A stretch of 64,000 nucleotides of DNA from Siderastrea siderea (GCA_964030785.1 OZ034968.1:44454186-44518185), one strand, 5' to 3'. Shown: positions 46,201-58,324, counted from the stretch's first letter. Notes: generated by a model from the letters alone, not told the origin. Translations and numbers: made by a program.

Positions 46201-47401
46201 TGTTGTTGTTGTTTATGTGTTTGGGCAATTCCTATTTGGCAACAAGTAAAAATCCACAAAATCCTGCGCAAAGCACAAAACTGCGATTTGTACTTTGCGT
46301 TTAGAGATGGCCAATTCTGATAGGTTGTTGCGAAAACTAAGACCCCCAAAATTAAGCGAAAACTAAGACCCCCGAAAATTAAGACCCTAAGACCTAAGAC
46401 CCGCAAACTAAGACCCAAAAACTAAGACCCCCTTATTTTCTTTGTTTTTGCCAGGGTCCTAGTTTTCGCAAAAACGAAAACTAAGACCCTCTTTAATACT
46501 GATTTTCTTTGTTGTTGTTGTTGTTGTTTTTTTTGTTTTGCTTTTTTTTACCAGAATCGTAATTTTTACGGCGGTGTTATGTAATGTTTTGTTGAGAAAA
46601 TATCCTGTTCCTTTTTGAACTCTGTTTGAATAGTAATAAAGCGTGTAATCAAACATCGGTTTTATCCTCTAATTTCCGGTCATTTGTTGAAAGTAGCCAA
46701 GCAAGTGACATAAATCGCTGAAAAGTTTGCGTGATCCACCGCGGCTAAGTTAAGCACACTCAATCCTAACATGTCTGACCGGTACCTTGTTTTATTTGTA
46801 GTCACTGATTTTTGATTGCCGTAAGAATCATTGGAAGGTTATTTCAACTACCAGACGTAATCGGAGGAAAGAGACTAGGCATACTCGGGTGCAAAGAAAC
46901 GTTTTTACGCTTTTCTTAACTGGACTTAGACCTAGCTGAATTGAGTTCCTCTCATGTGAAGTACGGCGTTTTACCCGGGCCTTAACAGCGAATGTCAGTA
47001 AAAAACGAACATATGCATGGATGAAAAAAGAAAGAAATCGATTTTTCAACTGTTACACCGGCTAATCAAAATTTGCTCGTTTTTTACTTACATTCGCTCT
47101 TAACGTGTTGTGATGGAATGTGTGCATCATCATCCGGGCAACTTGGTATCTAAATACCAATAGTGCAAGTATGATGAAATAAAACAGCTCAATATGTTGA
47201 GTGAAGACGTTGCACCGTAGTGGTGGATTTTCCGTTTTTCAATTTGCAATTGCTTTAATTGCAAATTCACTGAGATGATCATTTCTTCAGTTACTTTAGA
47301 AATTAAAACTATAGTAAGATATATCCAATACCAGGAGCCATAATCAGGAACGGAGACCGTAACTAACTGCCATTTTCAGTATTGGCGTTGGCCCCATTAT
47401 T

Positions 47402-47490
47402 GTAATACTATGATAACTATTTATGTAAAGCGCATTAGATCATATATGCATGGATTTTTGCGCTATAGAAATAATAAAGTTAAGTTAAGT
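47402..47490 (+). repeat. SINE/LINE 3' tail copy
   Basis: ATGTAAAGCGCATTAGATCA, then TTTTTGCGCTATAGAAATAA, then TAAAGTTAAGTTAAG. Same family as 35936-36013. It interrupts the left arm of the inner inverted repeat of the Mutator-like element. Confidence 0.65.
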
Positions 47491-47603
47491 TAAAAGACAA
47501 ATGTGCTATTTTTAGAAAAAAATTGCGCTATCGCGCGTGACACACGCGCGTGATACACGCGCGTGTGTGTTGCGAGGACTCCGCGCAGAGAAAAACAAAC
47601 AAA

Positions 47604-47876
47604 ATGGCATCGGAAATTACCTTTGTTGGAGATGAATAAATTCAATTTCTGTCATCAGTGTCACTTCCTAATTTGAGGCAAGCCCTTGGGGAGAACTTTC
47701 TGGATAGTGACTCTGGATATGAGGATTATACAAGTGATTCCGATGATGGCAGTCGGAAGAGTTTAGAAAAATCCTGTGGCGAAGATGTGTTGGACATGTC
47801 GGACGAGGATTTCCCCGTTAGACGGAAGAAACGTTTTACAGACAAAAATGGCGTCGAACTACGAAAAAATCAGTAG
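47604..47876 (+). pseudogene. Acidic unrecognised reading frame with in-frame TAA, inside Mutator-like element
   Basis: Starts ATGGCATCGGAAATT (MASEITFVGDE), meets a TAA at 47637-47639, then continues open in the same frame for about 78 codons. It has an acidic Ser/Asp stretch (DSDSGYEDYTSDSDDGS, then DMSDEDF) and a basic patch RRKKRF before TAG. It looks like the N-terminal acidic leader of a transposon protein. Family not recognised. Confidence 0.4.
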
Positions 47877-48083
47877 AAGGCGAATCAGGCAGAAAAAGGG
47901 AAAATATATCTCGAATATATATTTCCTGTGAGGACGTACAGAGATTGAAGGGCAGCCGCAAAGACTGTAAAATGATTTTCCAAGCACGCACTGAAGAAAA
48001 GTAACGCACTGATAAATCGTTGTCACTTTTTTCACTGCAAGAAAAATAGTGACATATATTCAAATACCGAGTCAGCAAAGAAA

Positions 48084-48374
48084 ATGTCTGTCGAGATTTC
48101 TCAGCGTATGTTTTCTGAAATAATGCCCGCCTTTACCGAAATGGCCGAAACGTTTATAATGAAGACCAAGAATAGTGAAAAGCGCGCCTTGTTTTCAATC
48201 AAATGCTCTCGTGGTGCGTTATCAATCGTCGACAAAATAGAGAACTGGAAAAACACCAAGAGAAAAAAAACTACTTCCGTCGATGAGAAGGAGAAAGATG
48301 AAGTGAAACTCCATGCTGCCCTAGTACTTAATATTACTTTCTGGGCAATTTACGAACCTAGAAGGGATACATAG
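48084..48374 (+). CDS. Unrecognised 96-codon frame inside Mutator-like element
   Basis: Open frame MSVEISQRMFSEIMPAFTEM... with a Lys-rich central stretch (NWKNTKRKKTTSVDEKEKDE). No motif recognised. It may be a fragment of the element's protein; no promoter or splice evidence. Confidence 0.25.
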   Translation: MSVEISQRMFSEIMPAFTEMAETFIMKTKNSEKRALFSIKCSRGALSIVDKIENWKNTKRKKTTSVDEKEKDEVKLHAALVLNITFWAIYEPRRDT

Positions 48375-49864
48375 CGCAGTGGATGTGGCAAGGGTTTCAA
48401 CGACAGAGTGAGCTTAATTATTTTTCTCTGCCAGCAACCCGGCGAGAAAAATCACTTTGTATCTAAGCAAAATTAAGAAGAAATCACGACTGAACGTCAC
48501 TGAGACACAAATCTAAGTTGTTTCAGAGTGCTTGATTTCTTAGGACGAAAAGAAACTGTAGAAATAGAATTTTAAGCATTTAGCGCTTTGTTTACAATTT
48601 CTTTCATCGTCCAGTCAATCACTTGTTCTTAAAATTTCACAAACAGCAGGTTTCATACGGAAGGCTTTGACTCCGAAATATCGAGACAAGACAAAATAAA
48701 GCATAGTAAAATTGGAAAGAAGCATTTAATAAAAATTGTCACACTTTTTATGGCGAGTCAGTACAAAAATCATGCAACAGTCTGAACGACAAGCATTGAA
48801 CAAATCCAGTACCAGAAAAGGCGACATTTTTTGGCTATACCACACAAAATTGACACTGGTTCACCTGTACTCGTTGTGGCTCTATCTGTGTTCCCTTGAG
48901 CAGCTTCAGACATTTAGACACAAGTCGGATGCCATGTAAAATACGTTGAATCGCTTTCACAGTTGTTTGAGTGTTATTTTTACCATTCCGTCGGCGGGCT
49001 TTAAACTAAGAAAAACTGCGTTTTGTGGTTTGCGTTTAAAAAGTAAGATGGTGAATTCTAATGTTCCTCACCTCCGTAGTCTTGTTTCCGTGAGCTGCAT
49101 AGTAATTATCGTTCAAGTTTAATTATTAATCCTGTCTTCAGTTCGATCAAACAAACACATGGTGGCTCCGTTGTCAGCGATGTGCGAACGGAGCGATTTC
49201 AATCTCGTTCATTTGAACTCCCGCAGCCATAACGGTGAGATCGTACAGCTTCAATCCGCTTTGAACGACGATTACAACAATTTTCAGGAAAAATCAAACA
49301 CGTACCACATTTCAGAGCCCATAATTGGGAGATTTTTCCCAGACCTTGTGCTGGTACGTTCACTTCGGAGCAGTTTCATTGATTCATTCAGCTCCGCAAA
49401 GAAACGCTGCAACACTTCGCAAGGTTTTGGCGCCTTTTTCGGTCAATCATGTGATCGCAATCGACTCTTGTTTCCTTTTATCTCGGAGTTTCTCTCTCTT
49501 TTTTTCTCTTTCTTGATTTTATAGCAATTAGTGATTTCGTTTTTAATAATAAAAACAATTGTGTACTCGGGTATACCGGATATCAAATAATTATAACCAT
49601 CTTGGTCATATCCAGCACGCCCTCGTTGTACGCAAATTTGCGTGTAGCCACGCGCGTTTATGACGTTGAGGGTGGCGCAATATTTTCTAAAAATAGCACA
49701 TTTGTCTTTTTCGATGGAGCCGCGTGGACCCCGCGCTTACGGTCTCCGTCCCCGATTATGGCTCCTGCCAATACTAAGGAACGGAGCCCCTAGTCCTTGT
49801 GTTTTGTGACAAATATTGTCAAAAATGCTGTTAAAAGAAAAGAAAATAAGGGGGTCTTAGTTAA

Positions 49865-50509
49865 GGTGATTCCATTCAATTGCATTGCGCATCCTTTCTG
49901 CGCATCATTTTTTGCGTGATTAGCGCGCGCACGAGCGCGCGCGCGTTCGGAACTTGATAGGTTTTCTATGGAAGCTGAGCTGTTCAGAGAAATAAATGGT
50001 CGTTTTCTCCTAAACGAACTCGGTGACCCCAATTTTTTATTCCATTTATTTAAGGAAAATACGACTTTACATGATATATTCAAATTTGAGGAACTTTTCA
50101 TTATTCAATTTTGAAATATTCCGGTTGATTCACTATTACAGCCAGATTTTAGGCGTTTCACTGGAACCGTGCGGACGCTCGATTTGCCTATTATTTCAAA
50201 TTAGTTTCATTGTTACGGCAATTCTAAGACGCTTTACTGTAACATTGTACTTCTATCATAAGAATAATGCTTATATTTCATTGTTAGGTATAACTTTGTT
50301 GAAGTAATGCGTGTCTTTAGTACAAGGATAGGTTTTTTAATATTGCTGTCTAAAGATAGCAAAGTACCTATATACTACAGCCCCGTAGCGTGAAATCAGA
50401 CACGGTGCCCTCCTCTTTTTATTTTATTTTTTAATGTACTAGGTGTAATTAGTAACTGTGCAAAGTTTCAACAAATTCTCATTACAACGTCTTTTTCGAT
50501 GGAATCACC
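49865..50509. mobile_element. TTAA-flanked MITE, family A copy 2 (645 bp)
   Basis: GGTGATTCCAT...ATGGAATCACC termini with TTAA on both sides (49861-49864, 50510-50513). Internal TTTCTGCGCATCATTTTTTG, CGCGCGCGCG and GATAGGTTTTCTATGGAAGC correspond to the 26424-27057 copy. It is inserted within the right terminal array of the Mutator-like element, so it is younger than that element. Confidence 0.8.
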
Positions 50510-50855
50510 TTAACGTTTTTGCGAAAACTAAGACCCCGGCAGAAACAAAGAAAATGATGGGGTCTTTAGTTTTCGGGTCTTAGTTTACGTTTTTGCGAAA
50601 GCTAAGACCCTGGCAAAAACAAAGAAAATGAGGGGGTCTTACTTTTTGGGTCTAAGTTTACGTTTTTTGCAAAAACTAAGACCTGGCAAAAGCAAAGAAA
50701 ATGAGGGGGTCTTAGTTTTCGGGTATTAGTTTTCGGGAAAGGGTCTTAATTTTCGGGGGTCTTAGTTTTCGCAACAACCAATTCTGGTCCCAACTTCCTG
50801 AGCTTCATTCATCTTGTTTCTGAGCTGCATAGAAAATAATCTTTCAAGGGTTACT

Positions 50856-51067
50856 TCAATAATAGAAATAAAAAGTACCAAAAAAAAGGTTAATAATCCT
50901 AGACGTTTCGGGCTTTAATAGCCCTTCTTCACTAGGAGTCAAATTGCGGTTTATGTTCCTTGGAGCATGAGCATGCACTTCAACTTGACCTTTAACTGAA
51001 GAAGGGCTAAGCCCGAAACGTCTAGGATTATTAACCTTTTTTTGGCACTTTATATTTCTATTATTGA
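50856..51067. repeat. Inverted pair of Penelope-type termini (212 bp hairpin)
   Basis: Arms TCAATAATAGAAAT...CCAAAAAAAGGTTAATAATC and the inverse, each ending in CTAGACGTTTCGGGC / GCCCGAAACGTCTAG next to GAAGAAGGGC. The right copy (50996-51020) reads CTGAAGA, GGGC loop GCCC, GAAACG, the same motif found after the Penelope ORF at 33956-33980. Confidence 0.65.
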
Positions 51068-51818
51068 GATAACTGTGGAATATTCTGTCAGTGCCACGCA
51101 GCAATCAACATTTTATTAGAAAGTAACCTTTTCGAGTTCAACTTGTCTCTTCAGTTCGATCAAACAAGCACATGATGGCACCGTTGTGCGACCGGAACGG
51201 AGTACAAACTTGTTCATTTGAACTCCCGCAGCTACACTGGTGAAAACAGCTTAAATCCCCTTTGAACGATGATTATAACAATTGTTCAGGAAAAATCAAA
51301 CATCCTTATCATATTTTAGCGGAACACTTCGTTTAGTCATGTAATTTTATTCGTTTTATTTATGTCTTGTTTAACGTTGACTTAATGCTTAATGCTAGTG
51401 CAAAACGTCTTTGCTAGTACTTCTTTCAAATAGATATGTCAGACAAAAGGCCAAATTCAATCGCCCTTCCCCCACTGTAGCATGTAGCCTACAAAGTGCT
51501 GTCTACGGTGGCGCGGCGCTATCTGACCAAGGGAGACACTGCTCCCACCCCGTATTAAGGTATTGCGGGAACATTAGCGTAAACCCTGACTTTAACCCTT
51601 TGCATACCAACTACGCATGTATGCGTAGTTATTTACAGGACCCCTTCCGGCGGCCCTGGAAGAAAGATCTTAGGGCTTGGGTACTACTATAACATTTAAT
51701 TGTGACTTACATGAAGTAGTTTTTTAGTTTTAGCAAGATTTGCTCGATCTGCCTTGTATTTGGACGATTTTTGAGAGATTTTTTCGACTGTAATGATTTT
51801 TGACCTGGCGATTTAAAA

Positions 51819-51965
51819 ATGGCGGCTCTAACAGATGCTTCTTCGGGATTTTTTCACCCTGGAAACGATCAAAACAATGTAAAACTTTGCTTTGTTGAAG
51901 ATGATGACTTGTTGGCGAAGGTGACTTGTAATTCCATGGAGCATTCAATCTCATCGAGGCTGTGA
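51819..51965 (+). pseudogene. N-terminal transposase-like fragment in piggyBac element
   Basis: ATGGCGGCTCTAACAG opens 48 codons (MAALTDASSGFF..., acidic EDDD) to a TGA just before the foldback insertion. After the insertion an acidic frame (FDVSESSQEDPNYESNDEET) runs to a stop at about 53822. Acidic N-termini are common in piggyBac transposases, but the catalytic part is absent, so this is a remnant. Confidence 0.35.
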
Positions 51966-51978
51966 AGGGTAGTTTTAC

Positions 51979-53686
51979 CACAGGCAGCCCAAGCTAAGGT
52001 TGAGAGCTGCGCATAAATTAGACTGTTGTTTCCACGCTATGCATAATAATGACATCGGCAACATTTAAGAGTTTGTATGGAAATGATACAAAACGTCTCA
52101 AATTGCCACAAATCAGAAAGAAGTCGAAATAAAAAAGATTTGTCTTATTTCATTGTTGTATTGGTCATTATTGGAGGGCTTCCTGGGCTGGTTTGAAGCT
52201 TTTTGGGCGAGAAATTGGGGTTTATATTTTTCATCAGTTACTGAACGTTTAGAATTAATTAAAGGCAGGAAACAATTTCACACTGCACCTCACTTGAGGT
52301 TCGATAAATTCCATCACAATAAACGAATCGTCCTACAACTTCAAAGGTGTATTCTTGGGTCTTGCGCATACCTCTGTTCTTTCTCATGGGTTCCAGATCC
52401 TATTTTAAGCCGTCGAAAATCCCTCTAAAATACGAAACTCGCCTTTCCTGGTATGCGTTTTTATTTGAAGTGCACACATGAATCATTGCGAGCCGCGTTT
52501 CGACGACAAAATGTCCCTCAGCCGGGGACAGGCTACGTGAGATTGTCGACATCGGCAAACACGACACTGCGGAGTCCAGAGAGGTCGGTTTACAGAAATA
52601 GAGAAATATTAGAGCGGCCGTGAAATTCACTCGCCTCACTTGACTTGGAAAACCATAATTTTGTTTTAGGGACGAACGAAGAACTATCTTTTGCTGCACT
52701 CTCATCAATCCATTTGATGATTTTATACCGAGTATTTGGCGCAAGTGATCCTGCTCACTGCTCGCAAATCAACCTCATTATTTAATTCTCATATATAGGG
52801 TTGTCTGCCCTAAAAAAAATATTGCTGTGACAGTGGAAAATACCCACCACAATTTCCATTCCTTTGAAAACCGGTGCAATTTTTTTTCTAGATGGAAATT
52901 GCTCCTCGTCTCTGCTTCTAAATTTCGACAACATTTTTTTAGCGGTAAACAGGTAATGTGACGGAACAAATCACTCTGCTAATATATTGTCGCACGAAGA
53001 CATTAAAGCGTGCTCGTGGCGTCAAGTGAGGCGACTAAATTTCACGGGCGTGCCGATAGTTTTCTATTTCCCTCAAACCGACCTCTCTGGACTCCGCAGT
53101 GTCGCCTTCTGCTTGTGGACAATCTCACTCAGCCTGTCCCCGGCTGAGGGACATTTTGTCGTCGAAACGCGGCTCGCAATGATTCATGTGTGCACTTCAA
53201 ATAAAAACGCATACCAGGAAAGGCGAGTTTCGTATTTTAGAGGGATTTTCGACGGCTTAAAATAGGATCTGGAACCCATGAGAAAGAACAGAGGTATGCG
53301 CAAGACCCAAGAATATACCTTTGAAGTTGTAGGGCGATTCGTTTATTGTGATGGAATTTATCGAACCTCAAGTGAGGTGCAGTGTGAAATTGTTTCCTGC
53401 CTTTAATTAATTCTAAACGTTCAGTAACTGATGAAAAATATAAACCTCAATTTCTCGCCCAAAAAGCTTCAAACCAACCCAGGAAGCCCTCCAATAATGA
53501 CCAATACAACAATGAAATAAGACAAATCTTTTTTATTTCGACTTCTTTCTGATTTGTAGCAATTTGAGACGTTTTGTATCATTTCCATACAAACTCTTAA
53601 ATGTTGCCGATGTCATTATTATGCATAGCGTGGAAACAACAGTCTAATTTATGCGCAGCTCTCAACCTTAGCTTGGGCTGCCTGTG
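51979..53686. mobile_element. Foldback element (1708 bp) with about 670-bp arms, inside piggyBac element
   Basis: Starts CACAGGCAGCCCAAGC and ends GCTTGGGCTGCCTGTG. Flanked by 7-bp direct repeats GTTTTAC (51972-51978, 53687-53693). Arms 51979 to about 52650 and about 53020 to 53686 are highly similar inverted copies; the centre (about 52650-53020) is unique. Matching frames in the two arms (SPAEGHFVVETRLAMIHVCT) are only a product of the duplication. Target size suggests a hAT-like mobiliser, but this is uncertain. Confidence 0.85.
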
Positions 53687-55161
53687 GTTTTACTTTGATG
53701 TATCAGAATCCAGTCAAGAGGATCCAAATTACGAGTCAAATGATGAGGAAACAGCTGTGGAAATTGTTTTTGTGGACTTAGAATGGCCCAGAGAATCAAA
53801 CACAACGTGGACACCGATTTAAGTGAACCTTACCGAATAAATGTCAACAATAGAGAGCTAATTAAATCATGTTTGAATTTCTTCACACTCATTATTATGC
53901 AAGAGGTATGGCAGTTCGTTTCTCCTAAAAATAGATTGATTTCTGTATTATTCTTTAATTTCCCTTCAAAGATTGATTGGAAATGGTTTGTATTTGTAGT
54001 AAGAAGCCAAAAATTATATTTTCTGTCTTGTTCAGAGCTTGCTGTTAAGTGTAATGTTTATAAAGTTTCTTTAAACATTTGCATAATTATGCTAATTATG
54101 CGGCTCGTGACGTCATAATTTTGATATATCCTATAATTTTTCTATTCGATATGAAAGTATATTTTATATACTTTCTAAATATATATGGGTCTGTGGGGTT
54201 TTGTTGTGGGGTTTTGTTGTAAGAAATAAATACCACCCCCTTGGTATGCAAAGGGTTAAGGCCAAAGTTCACGCACAGTTAGCAAGAAAAATCATCACCA
54301 ATTCTTTCTGTTCATTAATGTCACATTGGTCAAAAATTGCATTGTGAATGCTTTAATGTATGTTACATACAATATTAGTTATTTGATGTTGTTAAAAGAA
54401 AAAACAATAAAGTTAATATTATTTTAAGGATGAAAGTAATTTGCCAGGCGCTCGCTCTCATGAATTTTGCACTTAAAGAACTGAAAATTTACTTCATTTT
54501 GATGAACTTAGAATTGAGGAAAATAATCAAATATATATAAATTTTATCAAAGAAAGATGTTCCAATGAAAGTCTAATTTATTTAAATTGTTACTACAGTG
54601 TAACTTTTATTTGCAGTCCTCTATCAGGCATTTAAGCCTCGACTTTTCGTGGCCCTGATCAGTTTTAAATCGCCACTGGCGACTGGGCGACTGCCAATTT
54701 TTAGCCCTGAATTTGTTTTTTTTTTTTCACCGATCCTTTTTTTCTGTTCTAGGCATGTATGCCAGCAGTGATCAGTGATGCCCTTCAAATTTTTTATTTC
54801 AATTGATAATGTCTGCCTGGGAACATACATGTAGCTAAGAGTACAAATTTATTAACCAAAGCCTTACAATAAACTGCCATATTTTTTCTGACATCAGGTT
54901 GATGGAATAAAAACCTGTATGGAAAACAAAGCAGAGTTTAATTATCTCAGTTGCCAGAAGTAAGCCCATGGCTTTAGGGAGGTTCTAAGGATATTTGTGC
55001 AATTTTTTTCTGCGCATCCATACTGCGCACACAATTCACAAAATTGGCAATGCCATGCCACGTCATGCACTGAGCAGCTCCCTGCTTCTAAAAAGTCATC
55101 ACGCAAAAGGGCCACCGTCAGTAGAGCGAGAAGGTTGTAATTTGTTCGCAAATAGAGCTAA

Positions 55162-55310
55162 TTAGTGGTTGCCACAATAGCAAATGTCCACTTATAGTGC
55201 GTGGGTGTCATTTGCACGCATCTAGCCGTTGCCAGGATAGGATGGGCCCACTTATAATGCGTGGGTGTCATTTGCACCCAACTAGTGGTTGCCAGGATAG
55301 GAAGAGACAC
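55162..55310. repeat. 60-bp tandem repeat, about 2.4 copies
   Basis: Unit containing AGTGGTTGCCAGGATAGGA, CCACTTATAATGCGTGGGTG and TCATTTGCACCCA recurs with exact 60-bp spacing (GTTGCC at 55169, 55229 and 55289). The rest of 54260-56403 shows no gene I can support. Confidence 0.85.
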
Positions 55311-56405
55311 AACTTGTACAGTCTGCTGTTTTCCGTGTAGGTAATCAGAACTATCCAAATACCGTCAAACATGATGAGAATTTAATTTTCACTGAACAAG
55401 TTGAAGAAAGAACCTGGAATAGATGTAAACACGATAATGCCATTAGTGATGAGTTAGATATTTGGAACGGAAATAAGCTTTTAAAATCACACACACAAAG
55501 CAGTTATCTAGGGAGAGTCGGGTCACAATTTTGAAATTGTAAAGCTATGCGTAGTTGGTCAGTTTGGTCAACTTCAACTAACTCCATTTTATGACAGTTT
55601 GATTTCTTGTTTATCGATTGCCATGCGTTACTTCTTGTTTGCCTAATAAAATAACTGTTAAATATTCCCCCTTAGGTCAGTCCCACCTGGAAATATCAGT
55701 TCTCCTCACTAACCTCTATCATTCGATCCTTTTAATAAAAAACAGTCTAAATAATGTTGTCTGTTGTTGTATTGTGTTTGTTTTTGTTGGTATGAGGATT
55801 GCGACAGTAGTGACTTTACAAACTTGAAGTTTCAATCAAACTGGAATAGGAACAAGGATTGGAACTCGATCCTTAGAGCTGTTACATAAAAAGGCCGATT
55901 CGCTTTGACAAAAACATTCAGGCAATGAAGTTTTGTATTAAAACTGTATCAAATTTCAGATTATTTCGCTCCCTATTAACCTGAAAAAATAGTCTAACCC
56001 AGACTTCCGATTTGTTTTCTTGTTACGATATTAGACGAGACGCTTGATTTACGGAATCCTTAAAATGCCCGTTAAAATTTGAAATTTGCGTACGACAAAC
56101 TACCACCCCTGCCTTCTTTATGCGTGACAAGCATAAGTATAAGAAAAGCGAACACGTTTGTTTCCTTGTGAGTAATAATATCTCTTAAGAATTAACCTTG
56201 TTACTGTATAGGTAAGTATAATTAAGAAGCATAGGCCAACATAGGTAATGACGTCATAATAGGTATAGGGCCTAGGGTGAGTTATTAAATATGTATAGCC
56301 TAGGCAATCATTGATATGTAAATCACGAAACAAGAGAAATAGAAGACGCCTCCACGCAGGACTGTAATGCAACCTTCTTGTTAATGAAACACTAGACTGG
56401 TACTA

Positions 56406-56550
56406 CGATTATCAGTTGAGTATGACGCGCGGGAAGTTTCGCGCCTAAGTTTTACCGTTAAAACTTTGCTGTTGTTAGGAGCGACAATGCTAGTATCCAT
56501 TGGAAACGCCTTGCGTTATTGACGTCATCTAAAATAAAGCGCGCGAAATT
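56406..56550. repeat. Left terminal inverted repeat of the two-gene transposon
   Basis: Pairs with 58854-58996. Conserved blocks are CGATTATCAGTTGAGTAT, GGGAAGTTTCGCGCCTAAG, TTTTACCGTTAAA, TTGACGTCATC and GCGCGCGAAAT. The TGACGTCA-like core is a CRE/ATF-type site and, being in both repeats, could drive both genes (inference). Confidence 0.85.
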
Positions 56551-56620
56551 TTAGTCACTGAAGTCTTCTTTATATCGGTGTACTAGTATGTTTTGTCGCC
56601 TTCATGCTACGCATTCTATC

Positions 56621-57726
56621 ATGGAAAGGCTTAATTCGAAAGGCGGAACCTTTACCAAGGGCTGTGCACTTTCGCGTGATCAGCGAACATCGATAGTCGG
56701 TGAAATAGTTAGAAATGGTGGCGACATATGTACCAGCTGCTTTCCTGGTAACGTTTCGGATGTAGCAAACGCTTTCAAAGTAAGTAGAAACACTGTGATA
56801 AACTTATGGCATACAGAACATACCATTGAACCACGGAGAAATGGAGGAGGAAACAACTCTCGTTTAACTCAAGGTGACTTGCAGTTTATCGAGACTGTTA
56901 AGAGAGCAAAACCGACTTCATCACTGAGGGAAATTTACGACGGTTTAAACAAATTTGGTGATATTCAAATGGTCCCTTCCATTTTCGCGATATTCAAATG
57001 GTCCCTTCCATTTTCGCGATATCGCGTGCGTTGAACAACAGTATGTTGTCTGGTTTGAAATATTCAAGAAAAATAATTAGTACCGTTGCTCAGGGAAGAT
57101 TTAGTGTAGAAAATATGGTATACACTCAAATGTTTATTGATTATCTCCATGCAAAAGATCCTTTTAAGCTCGAGTTCTTCGATGAATGCGGTTTAAAATT
57201 ACCTTTCCATGGTAAGCGGTCACGCATCAGTCGGAGAAAGATGCATAGAGCTCTTACGTTACCACGATTCACCTAACATAACAGTTAACTTATTAGTTGG
57301 ACTAAATGGGGTAGAATATATGAACACTGTACAGGGTGCATCCGATACCATCCATTTTCTTCAGTTTTTTGGTGAAGCAGGAAATGCAACCAACATGCAT
57401 GGAAACAGGAAGACCAGCGCTTGAAGTCGGAGACATATTGATGATGGATAACTGCGCTACTCACCATTTTGCAGGTGGCGAAGCATTACTGACGAGTGTG
57501 GCTGAATGAGCGCAACATTGAACTTGTCTATACGCCAACATATTCTCCTGATTTTAACCCTGTTGAGTTTGTTTTTAATAAAATGAGGAGCGTTATGCGT
57601 TATGAACTTTGGGAACTCACAAACGAGAACATCACGGAACTTGCTGAGGTCCAAGCAGCAGTAGACTTCATAACGTCAAATGATATAATGAATTTTTTCA
57701 GATTCACTTCATACATTGATATTTAG
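56621..57726 (+). pseudogene. IS630/Tc1-like DDE transposase, frameshifted
   Basis: N-terminal helix-turn-helix region (LSRDQRTSIVGEIVRNGGD, then VSDVANAFKVSRNTVINLW), linker TQGDLQFIETVKRAKPTSSL, then the DDE_3-type core: FFDECG (first Asp codon 57181-57183), GHASVGERCIELLRYHDSPN, LLVGLNGVEY, MMDNCATHH (second Asp 57447-57449) and YSPDFNPVEFVFNK (Glu 57565-57567, about 38 residues after the second Asp). Lesions: a 29-bp tandem duplication at 56960-57017, a shift near 57212, another near 57400 and one near 57493. An alternative upstream start is at 56588. The four parts are otherwise colinear with the family, so inactivation is recent. Confidence 0.88.
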
Positions 57727-58324
57727 TGTTTTGACAGTTTCCTCAGAGAATTACTCTGGCGAATAATTCACCGTCAAACTGATGTCTTTCTCGCCAAGTG
57801 TAAACAAGCATGTAAAAAGCGTCTTGGTCTATGATTTAATGTGATCACATTTAAAAATGTTTTCGAGTTTCATTCGCGTAATGACAATTACAAATGTAAT
57901 AGTTCTAATTTACAACAACTTTATTCAAATAAGTGTATAAATTACTTTATCTACTTTTACAAGAACTCGATTATTTTCTCATGAATACTGACGCAGACAT
58001 ACTGGCGCCGATTGAAAGGTAAACAAAGGCAACTATTTTTAAAGTGACTTCTTAATTTTGTAGTTAGTTTCAGCTACTTCTCGTTTAAAGTCGTTCACTT
58101 TAGTGTTCGCTAAATTTATAATTTGCCTTACAAGTGATGAAAATCTTCGAAAGCATCGACTACTAAACCTTTGTAGTCTCCAGGCTGGCGGGGAATCTCG
58201 GCGATCACTAAATTAAGTTGTCGCTAAAAATAGTTCCAAATCACAACAACTATGTAGTTCAAGAGTATCTAGATGCAAACTGAACTGTTGTCACAAACAA
58301 AAACGCGGCTGTCGTTCTTGTGCA

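Larger units (their letters stand above)
46323..50779. mobile_element. Long-TIR Mutator-like (or foldback) element, 4.46 kb, with nested insertions
   Basis: Ends GGTTGTTGCGAAAACTAAG and its complement. The terminal arms are arrays of AAAACTAAGACCC / GGGTCTTAGTTTT plus CAAAAACAAAGAAAATGAGG units. Flanks AATTCTGAT(A) at 46313 and AATTCTGGT(C) at 50780 look like an imperfect 9-bp target duplication, as for Mutator-like elements. The interior holds a second inverted pair (about 47325-47530 versus 49680-49785), two unrecognised frames and no recognisable transposase. The right arm is split by a TTAA MITE (49865-50509). Confidence 0.65.
51596..54255. mobile_element. piggyBac-type element (TTAA), decayed and split by a foldback insertion
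   Basis: TTAA (51592-51595) then CCCTTTGCATACCAA; right end TTGGTATGCAAAGGG then TTAA (54256-54259). This is the TTAA / CCC...GGG layout of piggyBac. Without the 1.7 kb insertion it is only about 950 bp, with two short acidic frames and no DDD transposase core, so it is non-autonomous. Confidence 0.8.

Noticed and set aside
45887..46418. Open frames crossing the N gap
   Set aside because: They are open only because of undefined bases.
52400..53265. Two near-identical frames on opposite strands (SPAEGHFVVETRLAM)
   Set aside because: They are the same sequence in the two arms of the foldback element, not independent genes.
57457..57654. Minus-strand 65-codon frame
   Set aside because: Antisense of the transposase C-terminus.
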